NCBI RefSeq assembly: GCF_030247195.1
Contig: NC_080671.1
Span: forward strand, 202,658,897-202,722,896
Length of the DNA: 64,000 nt
Source of the DNA: Topomyia yanbarensis
Taxonomy: Eukaryota > Arthropoda > Insecta > Diptera > Culicidae
Direction: 5' to 3'
Position 1 is the stretch's first letter; every line of letters starts with the position of its first letter. Both the position numbers and the translations under genes were made by a program. Below are positions 1 through 18,347 of this stretch, in pieces. Under the pieces are notes generated by a model. The model made no database searches. It was not told where the DNA came from and saw only the letters and a list, made by a program, of their open reading frames with translations.

Positions 1-52
1 GGGCACAGTAAATGGCGAGATCTACAAATCTGAGTGCCTCGAGAAGCACCTT

Positions 53-395
53 TTGCCGTTCTTGCAGCAGCACGACGAAGCTCCGCTATTTTGGCCAGAT
101 TTGGCATCATGCCACAATTCTAAAAGTGTCCTGGAGTGGTATGAGGCCAATTCTGTCCATTTTGTTCCAAAGGACATGTCCGCCAAGCTGTCCGGAGCTG
201 CGCCCGGTGGAGCAGTACTGTGCAATGATGAAGCGGGAACTTCGGAAGAGCAAGAAGACAGTCAAAGACGAGAAGGACATGTTAAGAAAATGGAGAAAAA
301 AAACTGAGAAAATGGTACCGGATGACACTGTAAAGACTTTGACGGAGGGCATCAAGCGAAAACGCGTTCAATTGTACACTCAAGGCTCCATCGAA
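53..395 (+). pseudogene. Tc1/mariner (D37E-type) transposase, 3' remnant
   Basis: This is the C-terminal part of a Tc1/mariner-superfamily transposase, the DDE enzyme that cuts and pastes its own element. The stretch LFWPDLASCH (second catalytic Asp codon at 98-100) is followed by the typical KSVLEWYEAN and, in another frame, by CPELRPVEQY (catalytic Glu codon at 210-212) and a basic tail ending near 395. The two acidic codons are 112 nt apart, not a multiple of three, so a small indel around 180-200 breaks the frame; a net loss of 2 nt would give the D-37-E spacing of the mosquito ITmD37E lineage. The 5' part lies outside the window. It is a dead copy. The exact family name is inferred from motif spacing. 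Confidence 0.75.
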
Positions 396-519
396 TAACT
401 TTTCTTTTGATTTTTGAAGTAAATATATGTATAAAACTACCTTAAAATTTTGATTTGATTTTAAACATTATAAGAAAATTGGCATGACATTTTCGGTGTC
501 GCAATAATTTCGTGTTCGC

Positions 520-1381
520 CCTTTATTACTACGTTAAAGTAAAGCTGTAAATTTTTCACGTTTGAGAACGGTTTTATCGGTTTAATGTGGTGTAGTATTT
601 CACTTCCCCGACTAAGTGCCAAGCATACAAAAGCACCAGCTACTCTCACTGTGGAGGATAAGTCGAACGAGCATTGCTCTCCTCCACAACTGACAGGAAA
701 AGGAGAGCAAAGGAGGCAGAGCTGCGGCATCACACTATGTGGTGTCGGTTATTCATCACCAACAAATTTCCATTTTGCAATAAAGGGGCAAAACTCACCT
801 TCCTAGCCCAGTTAAGGATCGCTGCCGGAGTAGCAACTACACCGGAAGAACTCGTTTGATGTTGATCTAGTCAGTTGGATTAGAACAAAACTGCCAGGCC
901 TTAGTGCAGCTGGTGATAAGCACCACTAAGAGTGAAATGATTTGGTAAAATTGCAGCAAAATAACTTTTTACACCATTTTGAACGACTTATTGGAATGCA
1001 ACATTTCAATTGTAGCACATGGCGAAATATTACTTTCCTTAACCCTCCGGAAGTCGCGCATATGGCCTACCGAACGAGCAGCCGCTGGTACCCTAAGACG
1101 ATTTCGCTAGATTTTCAGAGCAGAGTGCACTCAGTGCACTAGCGCGACTGCCGGAAGGTTAATTTGTAGTAATTTTGTTTTTCATTTTCATTGCTTTGTG
1201 AAATTAGCAATATTTGGTGAACTCATCTTCGCCACCTTGAAACGAAGGGTTAGTCGGGCAAAACAAATCTGAACCAAAGTAATTGAACTTATGCTTCTTC
1301 CCACCAAACCCGGAGAAATTGATGTAAAACCCGGAGACGCGGAGATCGCTCCCGAAAACCGGAGTCTCCGGGTCAAACCCT
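520..1381 (+). mobile_element. Truncated non-autonomous hAT-like element (copy 1)
   Basis: Blocks of this stretch match the intact element at 41660-42502 in the same order: the segments around 535-960 match 41960-42360, and 1290-1381 match 42395-42502. The right end reads CAAACCCTA, a short form of the GGCAACCCTA terminus of the intact copy. The left end is missing or unrecognisable. A 116-bp TTAA-flanked MITE is inserted at 1043-1158. No coding sequence was found. The right end cuts directly into an antisense LINE fragment, so the element landed in that LINE. Confidence 0.65.
1039..1162. mobile_element. 116-bp TTAA-flanked MITE (piggyBac-type), copy 1
   Basis: TTAA occurs at 1039-1042 and 1159-1162. 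Between them lies a 116-bp element with inverted ends CCCTCCGGAAGTCGCGC and CCTTCCGGCAGTCGCGC (right end reverse-complemented; two mismatches in 17). A second copy of exactly the same length lies at 20913-21028 in the opposite orientation. TTAA target duplications and ends starting with CCY are the hallmark of piggyBac-superfamily elements. It has no coding capacity. Confidence 0.75.
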
Positions 1382-1575
1382 AGTCCTACGCGAAGTCTGG
1401 ACAGTACTTTTTGTTCAACTTTCTTTTTCCTATCTTTCCATTTATCGATGTTTCCTTTTATCTTTTGTGTATGCTCTTTTGTCCCTTTCCAGTGCAGCAC
1501 GAAGTGATCCTTTACTTTTTTTCTGAATGCCTGATTGATGTCCGATGTTGGCACTGTTTTAGTAGCCATTTTCCT
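1382..1575 (-). pseudogene. LINE ORF2 C-terminal fragment (antisense)
   Basis: Read on the minus strand this encodes a piece ending in DRKKKVEQKVLSRLRVG, the basic segment that follows the RNase H or RT domain in I/Loner/Jockey-type LINE proteins (compare DQRVLTRLRIGHT in the intact element at 2769-7358). The reading frame stops matching exactly where the hAT-like element begins (1381). Only about 60 codons remain. Confidence 0.5.
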
Positions 1576-1609
1576 TGAATTCCGTTTGCACAATGCAAGG
1601 TAATCCGCC

Positions 1610-2604
1610 TCATGATTTCCACGGATCCCACAACGGCCCGGTACCTAACATATCGTTATTAGGGGGTCACAGATTTCTTCGACTGTATAAGGGCAGTAAT
1701 CTCGGACCACTACTGTTCGTGTTATACTTCAATGATGTAATGCTGTTACTTGCACCAGGGTGTAGACTTGCCTACGCAGACGATCTAAAGCTGTATTTTA
1801 TTGTGCGTAACATCGACGATTGCGTTCGCCTTCAATCAATATTGGATCTGTTCGTTGATTGGTGTGAACGGAATAAGCTGACCGTAAGCGTTCCAAAGTG
1901 TATGGTTATGTCCTACTACCGTCTCAGGCAACCACTAAATTTCGACTACACTATCAATGGCGAGGTTCTGCAAAGAACTGATCGATTCAGTGATCTGGGA
2001 GTGTGGCTCGATCATAAACTTACTTTTAGCCTACACCGTACAGCTGTCATCGCAAAAGTATCATCTCGAAAATAGCGAAGGATTTCACTGCCCCGTACTG
2101 CCTGAAAGCTCTCTACTGCTCGCTTGTCCGGCCCATTTTAGAAAGTGCCTCAGTAGTTTGGATTCCTTTTCAGTTGAATTCGATCTTAAGGATTGAAAGT
2201 GTGCAGCGTAAATTTATTAGATTGGCCCTTCTTCCACCATATTCTGATCGATGTAAATTGCTGAACATGGATACTCTAGAACATCTGCGGAGAATTCAAC
2301 AAGCGGGATTTGTTGCCAAGCTGCTGAATGGCGAAGTCGACTGCTCGAAACTTCTATCGTTACTTAACATTCGAGTGCCACCAAGACCTTTACGGAATGG
2401 TTCTCTTCTCGAGCCCCGGTTTCACCGGACAACCTTTGGTTATCACGAACCGATAACGGCAATGATTCGCACCTTCACGACTGTTGAGGAGATGCAGGAA
2501 TTTGGTGAGTCGTCGTCCCGCTTCATCGGACGGATTCGGAAAAGTTGCAGGATTTAGGTTTAAGTTTTATTTCATATAGACAATAGTCAGATGAAAGAAT
2601 AAAG
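1610..2604 (+). pseudogene. CR1/Jockey-like non-LTR retrotransposon, 3' end
   Basis: This is the last third of a LINE ORF2 plus its 3' UTR. Visible are GSNLGPLLFVLYFNDV (RT block), LAYADDLKLYF with the catalytic YADD, WCERNKLTVSVPKC, and FSDLGVWLD. After a frame change near 2060 the protein continues as KIAKDFTAPYCLKALYCSLV, then NSILRIESVQRKFIRLAL and PPYSDRCKLLNMDTLEHLRR, ending at a stop at 2555-2557. A 47-nt 3' UTR with AATAAAG leads into an (ATA)n tail. Everything upstream of the last RT motifs is missing, as expected for 5'-truncated reverse transcription. Jockey or CR1 clade (JAM1-like) cannot be decided without alignment. Confidence 0.75.

Positions 2605-2693
<89 letters not shown>
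2605..2693 (+). repeat. (ATA)n microsatellite, 3' tail of the LINE
   Basis: About 30 uninterrupted AAT/TAA units directly follow the 3' UTR of the plus-strand LINE, so this is most simply its retrotransposition tail. The same repeat resumes at 9303 on the other side of the I-group element. Confidence 0.9.
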
Positions 2694-2694
<1 letters not shown>

Positions 2695-2768
2695 TTTTGT
2701 TTGTTTGTTTATTAATGATACTTTACATCATTTGAATGATGCATTCGTATCAGAAGGAAATTTGTAGT

Positions 2769-5700
2769 TTACAATTTTTTATACAATTCGGTTTTTCGTA
2801 AAAATTCCAAAATTTTCTTTTCGTTTTCGTCCTGGTTGATCATTGCATTTCGTAAGCTGGTTGAATCAACGTTGAGTTCTTGTCTTTCTGTGTCGTACTT
2901 CCTGCAGTGTAGGATAAGGTGTCGCACATCTAGATTCGTACCACAGCATTCGCAGATTGGGGGGGCATCTCTTGTCAAAAGGAAACTGTGTGTTAGACGA
3001 GTATGGCCGATCCTAAGTCGGGTTAGTACACGTTGGTCAGCTGCATTGTCTCTGTCTCTCCAACGTGTCGTGTCAAATTTAACTTCTCTCAATTTACTAT
3101 CACGTGAAGCAAACCACTGCTCCTCCCAATGTCGACGCATTGATGATTTTAGCTGTCTCCACGCATCTTCCGCGGGAATAGGTGCGTTAACTGCCGGTTG
3201 ACTTCTCGCCTCATTAGCAAGTCGATCGGCTTCATTGTTGCCGCGAATACCGGCATGACCGGGAATCCAGCAAAATTTAACATTTCTACCACGTGCCATA
3301 TTTTCCACCTCCTGTATCAGTGGATGTTTAGATTTGCCTGATTCTAGGGCCAAAAGGCAGCTCGCCGAGTCCGTAAGAATTAGTAATTTTTTTATATTTG
3401 GCACGAAGAGGGCCATTCGGATGGCATACGCTTCGGCAGAGAAAACGCTGTACTGCTTTGGAAGACTGCGCGATTGTGCCAATGCAGCTGCGTAGAGACC
3501 GGCACCCACTGTATCGTCGCTTTTGGAGCCATCCGTGTAGAATACGGACGTTTGCTGAAATTGGCTGGTTAGCATGTTTTGGATGACGGGTCGAACTTTT
3601 TCTGGAGGGTCGCCTGCTTTCACGACTTTCTTCACATCCCATACAACAGACGGTTTTGATATGTGCCATGGTCGATGCCCTTGCCTGACAATTTGTGCTA
3701 CCGTGCTCAGTGGTTCTCCAGTTAGTTCCTGGATACGAGAAGACGCGCGGGTTACCAGAGGAAGGTTAATACTGTTACGGTCATTTGCTAACAGTCGAAT
3801 GGCCACTCGCGCAATGGACTGTACCGCCAGCATTTCGAAGGGTAGAGTACCCGCTTCGGCCATGATTGACGATATGGGGCTGGTAACGAAAGCACCGGAA
3901 GCAAAACGGATCATCCGATTATATGCAGGTGCAAGTGTCTGCAGGCTAGCTTCACCTCCTCTGCTAACTAGTCCTACTCCGTATAAAAGTTTTGATGTCA
4001 CAATCGCAGAACCAACTTGTAATAGTGTTGATCGTTGGCCACGCGGAAGTTGAGCACCAATCACTCTCATTACCCGTAGCCTCGATGCGCATGCTGCCTT
4101 CACCATCTTGCAGTGTGCCTTGAAGCTTAGTGTCCGGTCCAGAGTAACACCGAGAATTCGTAGCCGGTTTGTGTAAGGTATGGCGACCCGGTCGATGGTG
4201 ATGTTGCGCGAAGGATTGCGTCGCGCATTGGGGCTACAATAAAAGATAAATGACTTTGTGGCGGCGATCGCGAAGCCTACACTTTTCGCCCACTTGTCGA
4301 CAGCTTTAACAGCAGCCTGTACTTTACGATGCAGCGCATCCGATTTTCTACCTCGCAGAATTAGAAGGATGTCGTCTGCGTACAACAGTATCTCCACTCT
4401 ATTTGAAACAACTTTGAAGATTGGCTGCATCGCGACGAGAAACAGCGTTACTGACAAAACAGAACCTTGGGGTACTCCATTTTCTAGGCTATGAACGCGC
4501 GAGAGTTTTCCTCCTACACAAACTTGAAACATCCGCTCAGACAGGAAACTTTGTAGTATGTTCATCATACGGCCACGTATTCGCCACTTTTTCAACGTTC
4601 GTAGGATTCCATATCGCCACGTCGTGTCGTACGCTTTCGATAAGTCCAAAGACGCTATTAGACTGTGTTCATCTACTATTGGCAATGATTTCTCTAGTTC
4701 AGCGAAATACGTTTCCGTGCCACGCCCGGAACGAAAGGCGTGTTGTCGCTTATCGAGTCGCCCGCTTGACTCTAATTCGGTAATCAGACGTCGATTGATG
4801 ATCCGTTCAAGCAGCTTTGCCATACAGCTAGTTAGCGATATAGGTCGGAAGGCTGCAGGTCCGGAATCGTTACAGTTTGGTTTTGGGATAGGGACGATAA
4901 GAGCATTCCGCCAGCAAGTTGGGAATACGCCGCTACGCCAGACATTGTTCAGTAGCTCGAGGAGGATCGTTTTCACGGATAGCGGAAGTCGCTGAAGCAT
5001 GGGATATCCTACCATATCGGGTCCCGTAGAAAGACTCGTTCCTTTATCTAGCGCCCACAATAGTTCATCAATGGTGATATCGATATTATACGTGTCGTTG
5101 GAGTCAGGTGATCGGTCTATACGTTGTCGTTCGGTGTTTCGTTTTCGTTTTTGAAAGTTTGGTGGATAGCTGGCTGTTGCTGATCTCTCCTTGTAATATT
5201 TCGCTAATTCTTCCGCTACTTCTTCGGGGTCATTCGTAAATCCATCCGCTAGCTTGAGTACCAAAGTTTGCTGACGTCGACCGCCACGCAGAGTATTCAC
5301 TGTGCGCCATAGTTCAGTAGTCGTGCTGTTCGGTGAGATTTTCTCCACAAAATTCTCCCAGGACTGCCGTTTGGCTGTTCTAACCGCTTTCCGTGCTGTT
5401 GCCTTCGCCTCCTGGAACCTTTTCAAGGCTGCGGGTTTTTCAGGATCGGTGGTCTGCATACGACGTAGGGCTCGAAGATGTTTGCGTCGCTGTTTGATAG
5501 TTTCTTTCACCTCGGGACACCACCATGGAACCGCTTTTGGACCAACTCGACCGCTGGATCGTGGTATACACTTGATGGCTGCTTCAATGATTTTCTCCGT
5601 GAAATTTTCGATATCCCACTCGACGTCTGCGCGGATTGAAGTGATTGTGGTTTGTTCGTATAGAGGCCAGTCTGCTTGGTCAAAAAGCCACTTGCGTCGT

Positions 5701-7358
5701 GTTGTCGTGGCTAATGACCATCCTGGGATGGAGATTGTTATCGGAAAATGATCACTGTTACATGTATCCGGTAGTGTTCGCCAAGTAAGCCTTCTGGCCA
5801 AATGTTCAGAGCAGAATGAGATATCGATGGCCGACGTGTTGCCTGAGACCGGATCGATACGAGTGGGTGAACCATTGTTTAGAATTACAAATTTTCTTGT
5901 TAGAGTGGTCTCTGCGATGAACCGGCCGAGCGCGTTAGTTGACTGTGACCCCCACGCTAAGTGGTGGGCATTGAAATCGCCTAGGAATATTATTGGTCCG
6001 TCCAGCTCTTCGAAGAGGTCATTAAAAGCAGATTGGCATTGTTGGGCACTTGGGGGAACGTATACACACACAACCGTTGCCAGGATCGGTTTGTGAATTC
6101 GCACAGCGATAAGATGCAAACTCGTGGTGATTTGCACTCGTTCAAACGGTATCCCCTCTCGTATCGCTAGTCCAACACCGTGTTGCCAGTAATGATCGCT
6201 TTTGGACTCCAAAAGCAAACTGTAGTTTCTGCCCAAGAAGTCCGGTGCTATAACTGCTTTGTTGGCTTTGGTCTCTTGGAGTGCAACTATGTACGGATTA
6301 TGTTCCGCAACCAGCTGCTTTAGTTCATCGATGTTCGCTCGCAGTCCACGCAGATTCCACTGCAGCGCGAAACAAGAGGAGTTGTTTGAAGCAGATGACG
6401 ATGCCGATTCTACTGACTTGTTACGTGTTGGTGCTCTTCGACTCGATGATGGTTTACCGGCGGAAAGTCGGGAGGAGAATTGCAAGGACTGTGTATCTGA
6501 GAGGTAGGGACAGTCCTTTTCCCCCCGATCAGTCCCTTCCATGATTGGAAGTGGGGAAGCTACTTTCATCTCTTCTTCCCCAAACCGCTTATTCGTTTGA
6601 TGCGTGCTGGTCACATCTGTAACGGGATAAACCGCAACAGAAACCGTTCGTAAGTGGACTGGAATGGGACTGACCTGTGGGACGTCTAGCCCCACAGTGC
6701 CAGCCGCTGTCGTAAAAACTACACTATTATTTCCAGAACTACCGACAGCAACCGGCACTGGGGAAAGACTTTGTGTAGTTTTCGTTGAATGCTTCTTTGG
6801 CCATGATCTTGTTGATGGGCCTTCTCCGGGTGAGGGCGGCGAGTGGTGCCAGGAATCCATGTGAAGAGTATTGTCAATTATATCTGAAAAAACGTTTAGC
6901 GCAGCAGTACCTGTGAGTGGGTTGGCAAACATAAAACTGACCTGAGAGAGGTCCGGCCCCACAGTGCCAACCGCTGTCGTACTAACTACACTAATATGCT
7001 CACGAACACCGACTGCGGTCGGCACTGGGGATAGACTTTGTGTAGTTTTGTTGATCTCCTTTTGTTCGTCGCTCGGAATTTTTTTGTTGGCTGGTTCGCG
7101 TGTTGTAGTGGTGAAATCGGTGTTCCTATCGGCCACAGAGGTGAATTCACTATCAACGGGTTGGGGTATGACGGCCCGGATAGTTCCTTCATCCTGCTGT
7201 GCTTGCGTTGGAAGGAGTACTACACTTTCCTCTCTTCCAAACCGATCTATCTCGTAGTCAGTATTCGTGCGTGGGTTGTCGTTGGTATCCAAACGTTGAT
7301 GAAAATGAGAATTATCGAAGAGGCTGGCTAGGAGGCGTCTCGGTAATCTCAATTTCAT
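2769..7358 (-). CDS. LINE ORF2 polyprotein: endonuclease, reverse transcriptase, RNase H
   Basis: An uninterrupted 1529-aa protein, the enzyme of target-primed reverse transcription. Residues 1-325 form a low-complexity leader containing a repeated block (about 104-138 and 193-228). The APE-like endonuclease spans about 330-545: QWNLRG, QET (Glu362), GDFNAHH (Asp461, Asn463, His465), SDHFPI (Asp536, His537). The RT spans about 815-1075: FRPISLTS, SLDLSKAYD, GVPQGSVLS, and catalytic YADD at 993-996. RNase H spans about 1272-1385 with Asp1276, Glu1309, Asp1330 and Asp1378 in place. A C-x2-C-x7-H-x4-C motif lies at 1469-1485. The ATG at 7358 lies inside the end of ORF1 (47-nt overlap, different frame), so translation probably uses re-initiation or a frameshift. 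No catalytic residue looks lost. Confidence 0.95.
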   Translation of the reverse strand: MKLRLPRRLLASLFDNSHFHQRLDTNDNPRTNTDYEIDRFGREESVVLLPTQAQQDEGTIRAVIPQPVDSEFTSVADRNTDFTTTTREPANKKIPSDEQKEINKTTQSLSPVPTAVGVREHISVVSTTAVGTVGPDLSQVSFMFANPLTGTAALNVFSDIIDNTLHMDSWHHSPPSPGEGPSTRSWPKKHSTKTTQSLSPVPVAVGSSGNNSVVFTTAAGTVGLDVPQVSPIPVHLRTVSVAVYPVTDVTSTHQTNKRFGEEEMKVASPLPIMEGTDRGEKDCPYLSDTQSLQFSSRLSAGKPSSSRRAPTRNKSVESASSSASNNSSCFALQWNLRGLRANIDELKQLVAEHNPYIVALQETKANKAVIAPDFLGRNYSLLLESKSDHYWQHGVGLAIREGIPFERVQITTSLHLIAVRIHKPILATVVCVYVPPSAQQCQSAFNDLFEELDGPIIFLGDFNAHHLAWGSQSTNALGRFIAETTLTRKFVILNNGSPTRIDPVSGNTSAIDISFCSEHLARRLTWRTLPDTCNSDHFPITISIPGWSLATTTRRKWLFDQADWPLYEQTTITSIRADVEWDIENFTEKIIEAAIKCIPRSSGRVGPKAVPWWCPEVKETIKQRRKHLRALRRMQTTDPEKPAALKRFQEAKATARKAVRTAKRQSWENFVEKISPNSTTTELWRTVNTLRGGRRQQTLVLKLADGFTNDPEEVAEELAKYYKERSATASYPPNFQKRKRNTERQRIDRSPDSNDTYNIDITIDELLWALDKGTSLSTGPDMVGYPMLQRLPLSVKTILLELLNNVWRSGVFPTCWRNALIVPIPKPNCNDSGPAAFRPISLTSCMAKLLERIINRRLITELESSGRLDKRQHAFRSGRGTETYFAELEKSLPIVDEHSLIASLDLSKAYDTTWRYGILRTLKKWRIRGRMMNILQSFLSERMFQVCVGGKLSRVHSLENGVPQGSVLSVTLFLVAMQPIFKVVSNRVEILLYADDILLILRGRKSDALHRKVQAAVKAVDKWAKSVGFAIAATKSFIFYCSPNARRNPSRNITIDRVAIPYTNRLRILGVTLDRTLSFKAHCKMVKAACASRLRVMRVIGAQLPRGQRSTLLQVGSAIVTSKLLYGVGLVSRGGEASLQTLAPAYNRMIRFASGAFVTSPISSIMAEAGTLPFEMLAVQSIARVAIRLLANDRNSINLPLVTRASSRIQELTGEPLSTVAQIVRQGHRPWHISKPSVVWDVKKVVKAGDPPEKVRPVIQNMLTSQFQQTSVFYTDGSKSDDTVGAGLYAAALAQSRSLPKQYSVFSAEAYAIRMALFVPNIKKLLILTDSASCLLALESGKSKHPLIQEVENMARGRNVKFCWIPGHAGIRGNNEADRLANEARSQPAVNAPIPAEDAWRQLKSSMRRHWEEQWFASRDSKLREVKFDTTRWRDRDNAADQRVLTRLRIGHTRLTHSFLLTRDAPPICECCGTNLDVRHLILHCRKYDTERQELNVDSTSLRNAMINQDENEKKILEFLRKTELYKKL

Positions 7359-8581
7359 CGTCTGAATATTCTATCGTTTCGTTGGTGGTAGTGGTAGCGG
7401 TTCTTTTTGGTGGCGGGCTAAAGTTATCCGGTGAGGTTGTCGTTGGTTTGCTGGACTGGGTGTGTTGCTTCTGCGATCTTCCTCGTTTCGAATCCGTATT
7501 TATCGCTGGTGAGTTGTTCCTGGATCTCGTTACGGGCCCGATTGCCTGGTTCATTTGCTTCTGTTCTTTGCTGTGCTGTGGTTTTTCTTGGCTGGCGAAC
7601 TGTTGTTTCATCTGATGGATGTACGCCAACATTTGTTCGATTTTTTCGTCTTTTCGTTTGGTCTCCGCCAGAAGTTTTGCGATCGTTTCGTCCTTCTTCT
7701 TCATTGCCAGTTCCAACTCTTTCAGCTTGCTAAGGATCTCATTCGGTTGTGCTGTGGCCTGAGCATAGCTGCCTTTACTTAGATGTTCCGCTCGTTTGCG
7801 TGCTTCCGGGAATGTTAGATTGTCGCGGATTTTTATTTTTATGACCTCCATTTCTTTTTTATACACAGGACATTCGCGGCTTGTTGGTTGGTGATCGCCT
7901 TCACAATTCCGACAGTACGCAGTTTCTTTACATTTTTCTTCGCCGTGTTGTTCTTTCGAGCAATTAAAGCATCGCTGAGGACCAGGACATCGAACGCGAG
8001 TATGGCCGTAGTTGAAGCATCCGTAACAAGTTCGGGAAGTATGGGCGAGTAGGAACGTGAAGCAAACCGATCTTTATGTATTCCGGGTATGTGGTTTTAC
8101 AGAAGGTCAAGATTAGCGCTGGCGTATTCACTCTCTTCTCAGCTTCCTTTCTTGTAATTCGCTGTACACGAATCACTCCCTGGCTTATAATTTCTTGTAA
8201 AACATCCTTCTCTTCCATATGAATCAGATCGTAGCAGGAAATTACGCATCTGCTTACGTTCAGATTCGGATGAGCTTCGACCACTACTTCAGTGCCGTCA
8301 ATGAGCTGGGTCATTTTCTGCAACTTAGCAACTTGGGCAGGATTCCGAACTCGAAGGGTATACCGTGTCCCTTGAGCTTCGGTATTCGCACCTTCGATTG
8401 GACCTCCAGCGACAACCTCTACCGATTTACCGATGATGAACGGGTTTCTAGGCAATGGTACACCGTCTTTGCCGGTTAACTGCAGGAACGTCAATTCGCC
8501 GAATTTGTTCGTAGGGTCCATGTACTCTGGTAGTCTTCTTTTGCTTGACCCTCCCGGGTCACCGCTACTAGCGGCCGCCAT
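7312..8581 (-). pseudogene. LINE ORF1 (gag-like, CCHC zinc knuckles), frameshifted
   Basis: ORF1 encodes the RNA-binding partner of ORF2. It begins at ATG 8581 (context AAG-ATG-GCG) with MAAASSGDPGGSSKRRLPEY and stays open to HVPTRPYFPN near 8031. The frame then shifts, and the remainder continues in the frame that starts with a zinc knuckle: Cys codon at 8028, pattern C-x2-C-x4-H-x4-C, a second C-x2-C-x4-H knuckle from 7971 (CFNCSKEQHG), and a further Cys-rich set. Downstream are a coiled-coil-like acidic/basic region and a Ser/Thr-rich tail ending in a stop at 7312-7314. A loss of a few bases near 8030 explains the break; without it the product would be about 420 aa. The copy is therefore defective in cis. 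Confidence 0.85.
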
Positions 8582-17117
<8,536 letters not shown>

Positions 17118-17784
17118 CTTCGATGTCAAGCGCCCAAACGGCGGTAGAAGCTCCGATAGCTAGAGATAGCGAAAGAAATCCAATTAGTAAACTGGCGTAT
17201 TTTATGTATACTGTAGTGCAATAGTTTGTTACTTGTGAAATTGAAGTTGTTTATACTACATACCATAAACTGATTTACATGCGAAAACTACGGAAAAGTG
17301 ATACATATGAAATGATTATGGAATTGCCCTTCGCTTACTTTTGCGCTTTGAATCACAATATATTTTTGGCCCATAAATTAATAGTTTTAAACTAATTAAA
17401 ATAATCCATAATGGGTTCGTGCCTTTAATATATTAATCGCAATTATGAATATAACGAATTGCCACCATATTGAACCAATGTGGATTTCCTATTTTTACAA
17501 GCCTCGCCATTCTACTCAGTTCATGAAGTTCGTGGCTGAACAACGATTTGAACCATCACGTCTATGGGATAGGTTTATTTCTTAAATTTCCCTATAACAT
17601 AAACCAGTATAACATACATCAAATTTCGAAATTTATTTGATGCCAAACGAGGCCACCACAATCTATATTTTCATAGAACCTTAAACAAATGTAACTCATT
17701 TTATAAAAATTTCAGTTTGTAGCCGCAAAACTCTTGGTGATATATTTTTTGTTTTAAGCTTTTGCATAGTCTAAATTAAGATTG

Positions 17785-18081
17785 CTAGCAGCTGCACTTC
17801 GACATTACACCAACCGACGAAATCTCAATTCAAAACAGGAATTCACTCAAATCAGCAACTACAAACCTCATTCACTACGCAAGACACAAAGTACAAACCC
17901 AATCCAACCTACAAAGAAATCCAAAATGTTTTGGTCTTTTGTAAACTGGAAACGTAAGGAAAATGAGCTTCCTTTCGACACGTTCTCCACAAATCAAACA
18001 TTAAGCCTTCCAAGCGGCATTTGTGACCGATTCGCGAAACACTTCTCGAGTACGTTCAAAAAAGAAAAAAAAATTATATGA
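17785..18081 (+). pseudogene. Non-LTR retrotransposon fragment (region between EN and RT)
   Basis: The reading frame contains FWSFVNWKRKENELPFDTF and SGICDRFAKHFSSTF, the linker found between endonuclease and RT in Jockey/CR1-type LINE proteins (typically FWSF..KKK..GLP and FAKHFSSVF). The frame ends at a stop at 18079-18081 after an A-rich stretch. It is a short truncated relic with no RT core. Confidence 0.6.
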
Positions 18082-18239
18082 AAAAAGGCAAAAAGCGAAA
18101 AAGTGTCTTGTCTTGAACATCGTTCGCATGAAAAGTTACAATGGAAAAAGCCATATAAAAACAACCAAATTTAAGGGGTTTGCCATAGCCTACGCTTTAT
18201 AAACCGATAACTTTTAGTTCTACAAGTTCAAGTTTTTGG

Positions 18240-18345
18240 CGTTTCCGACCACTGTGCGACAGTCATGCAACAGAATCGAGAAGCTGAATTGCTGGTTTAT
18301 ACTGTGCGTATGAGCCGTGCCGGCAAGGTTCCATTTGTTTGATAG
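18240..18345 (+). repeat. Dispersed repeat, copy 1 (partner at 21700-21850)
   Basis: A block containing GCTGGTTTATACTGTGCG then TATGAGCCGTGCCGGCAAGG is repeated with few changes at about 21770-21812. Its nature is unknown. The partner copy ends in GGTTCGAGTCC, which looks like a pol III B box, so a SINE-like origin is possible. Confidence 0.5.
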
Positions 18346-18347
18346 TA

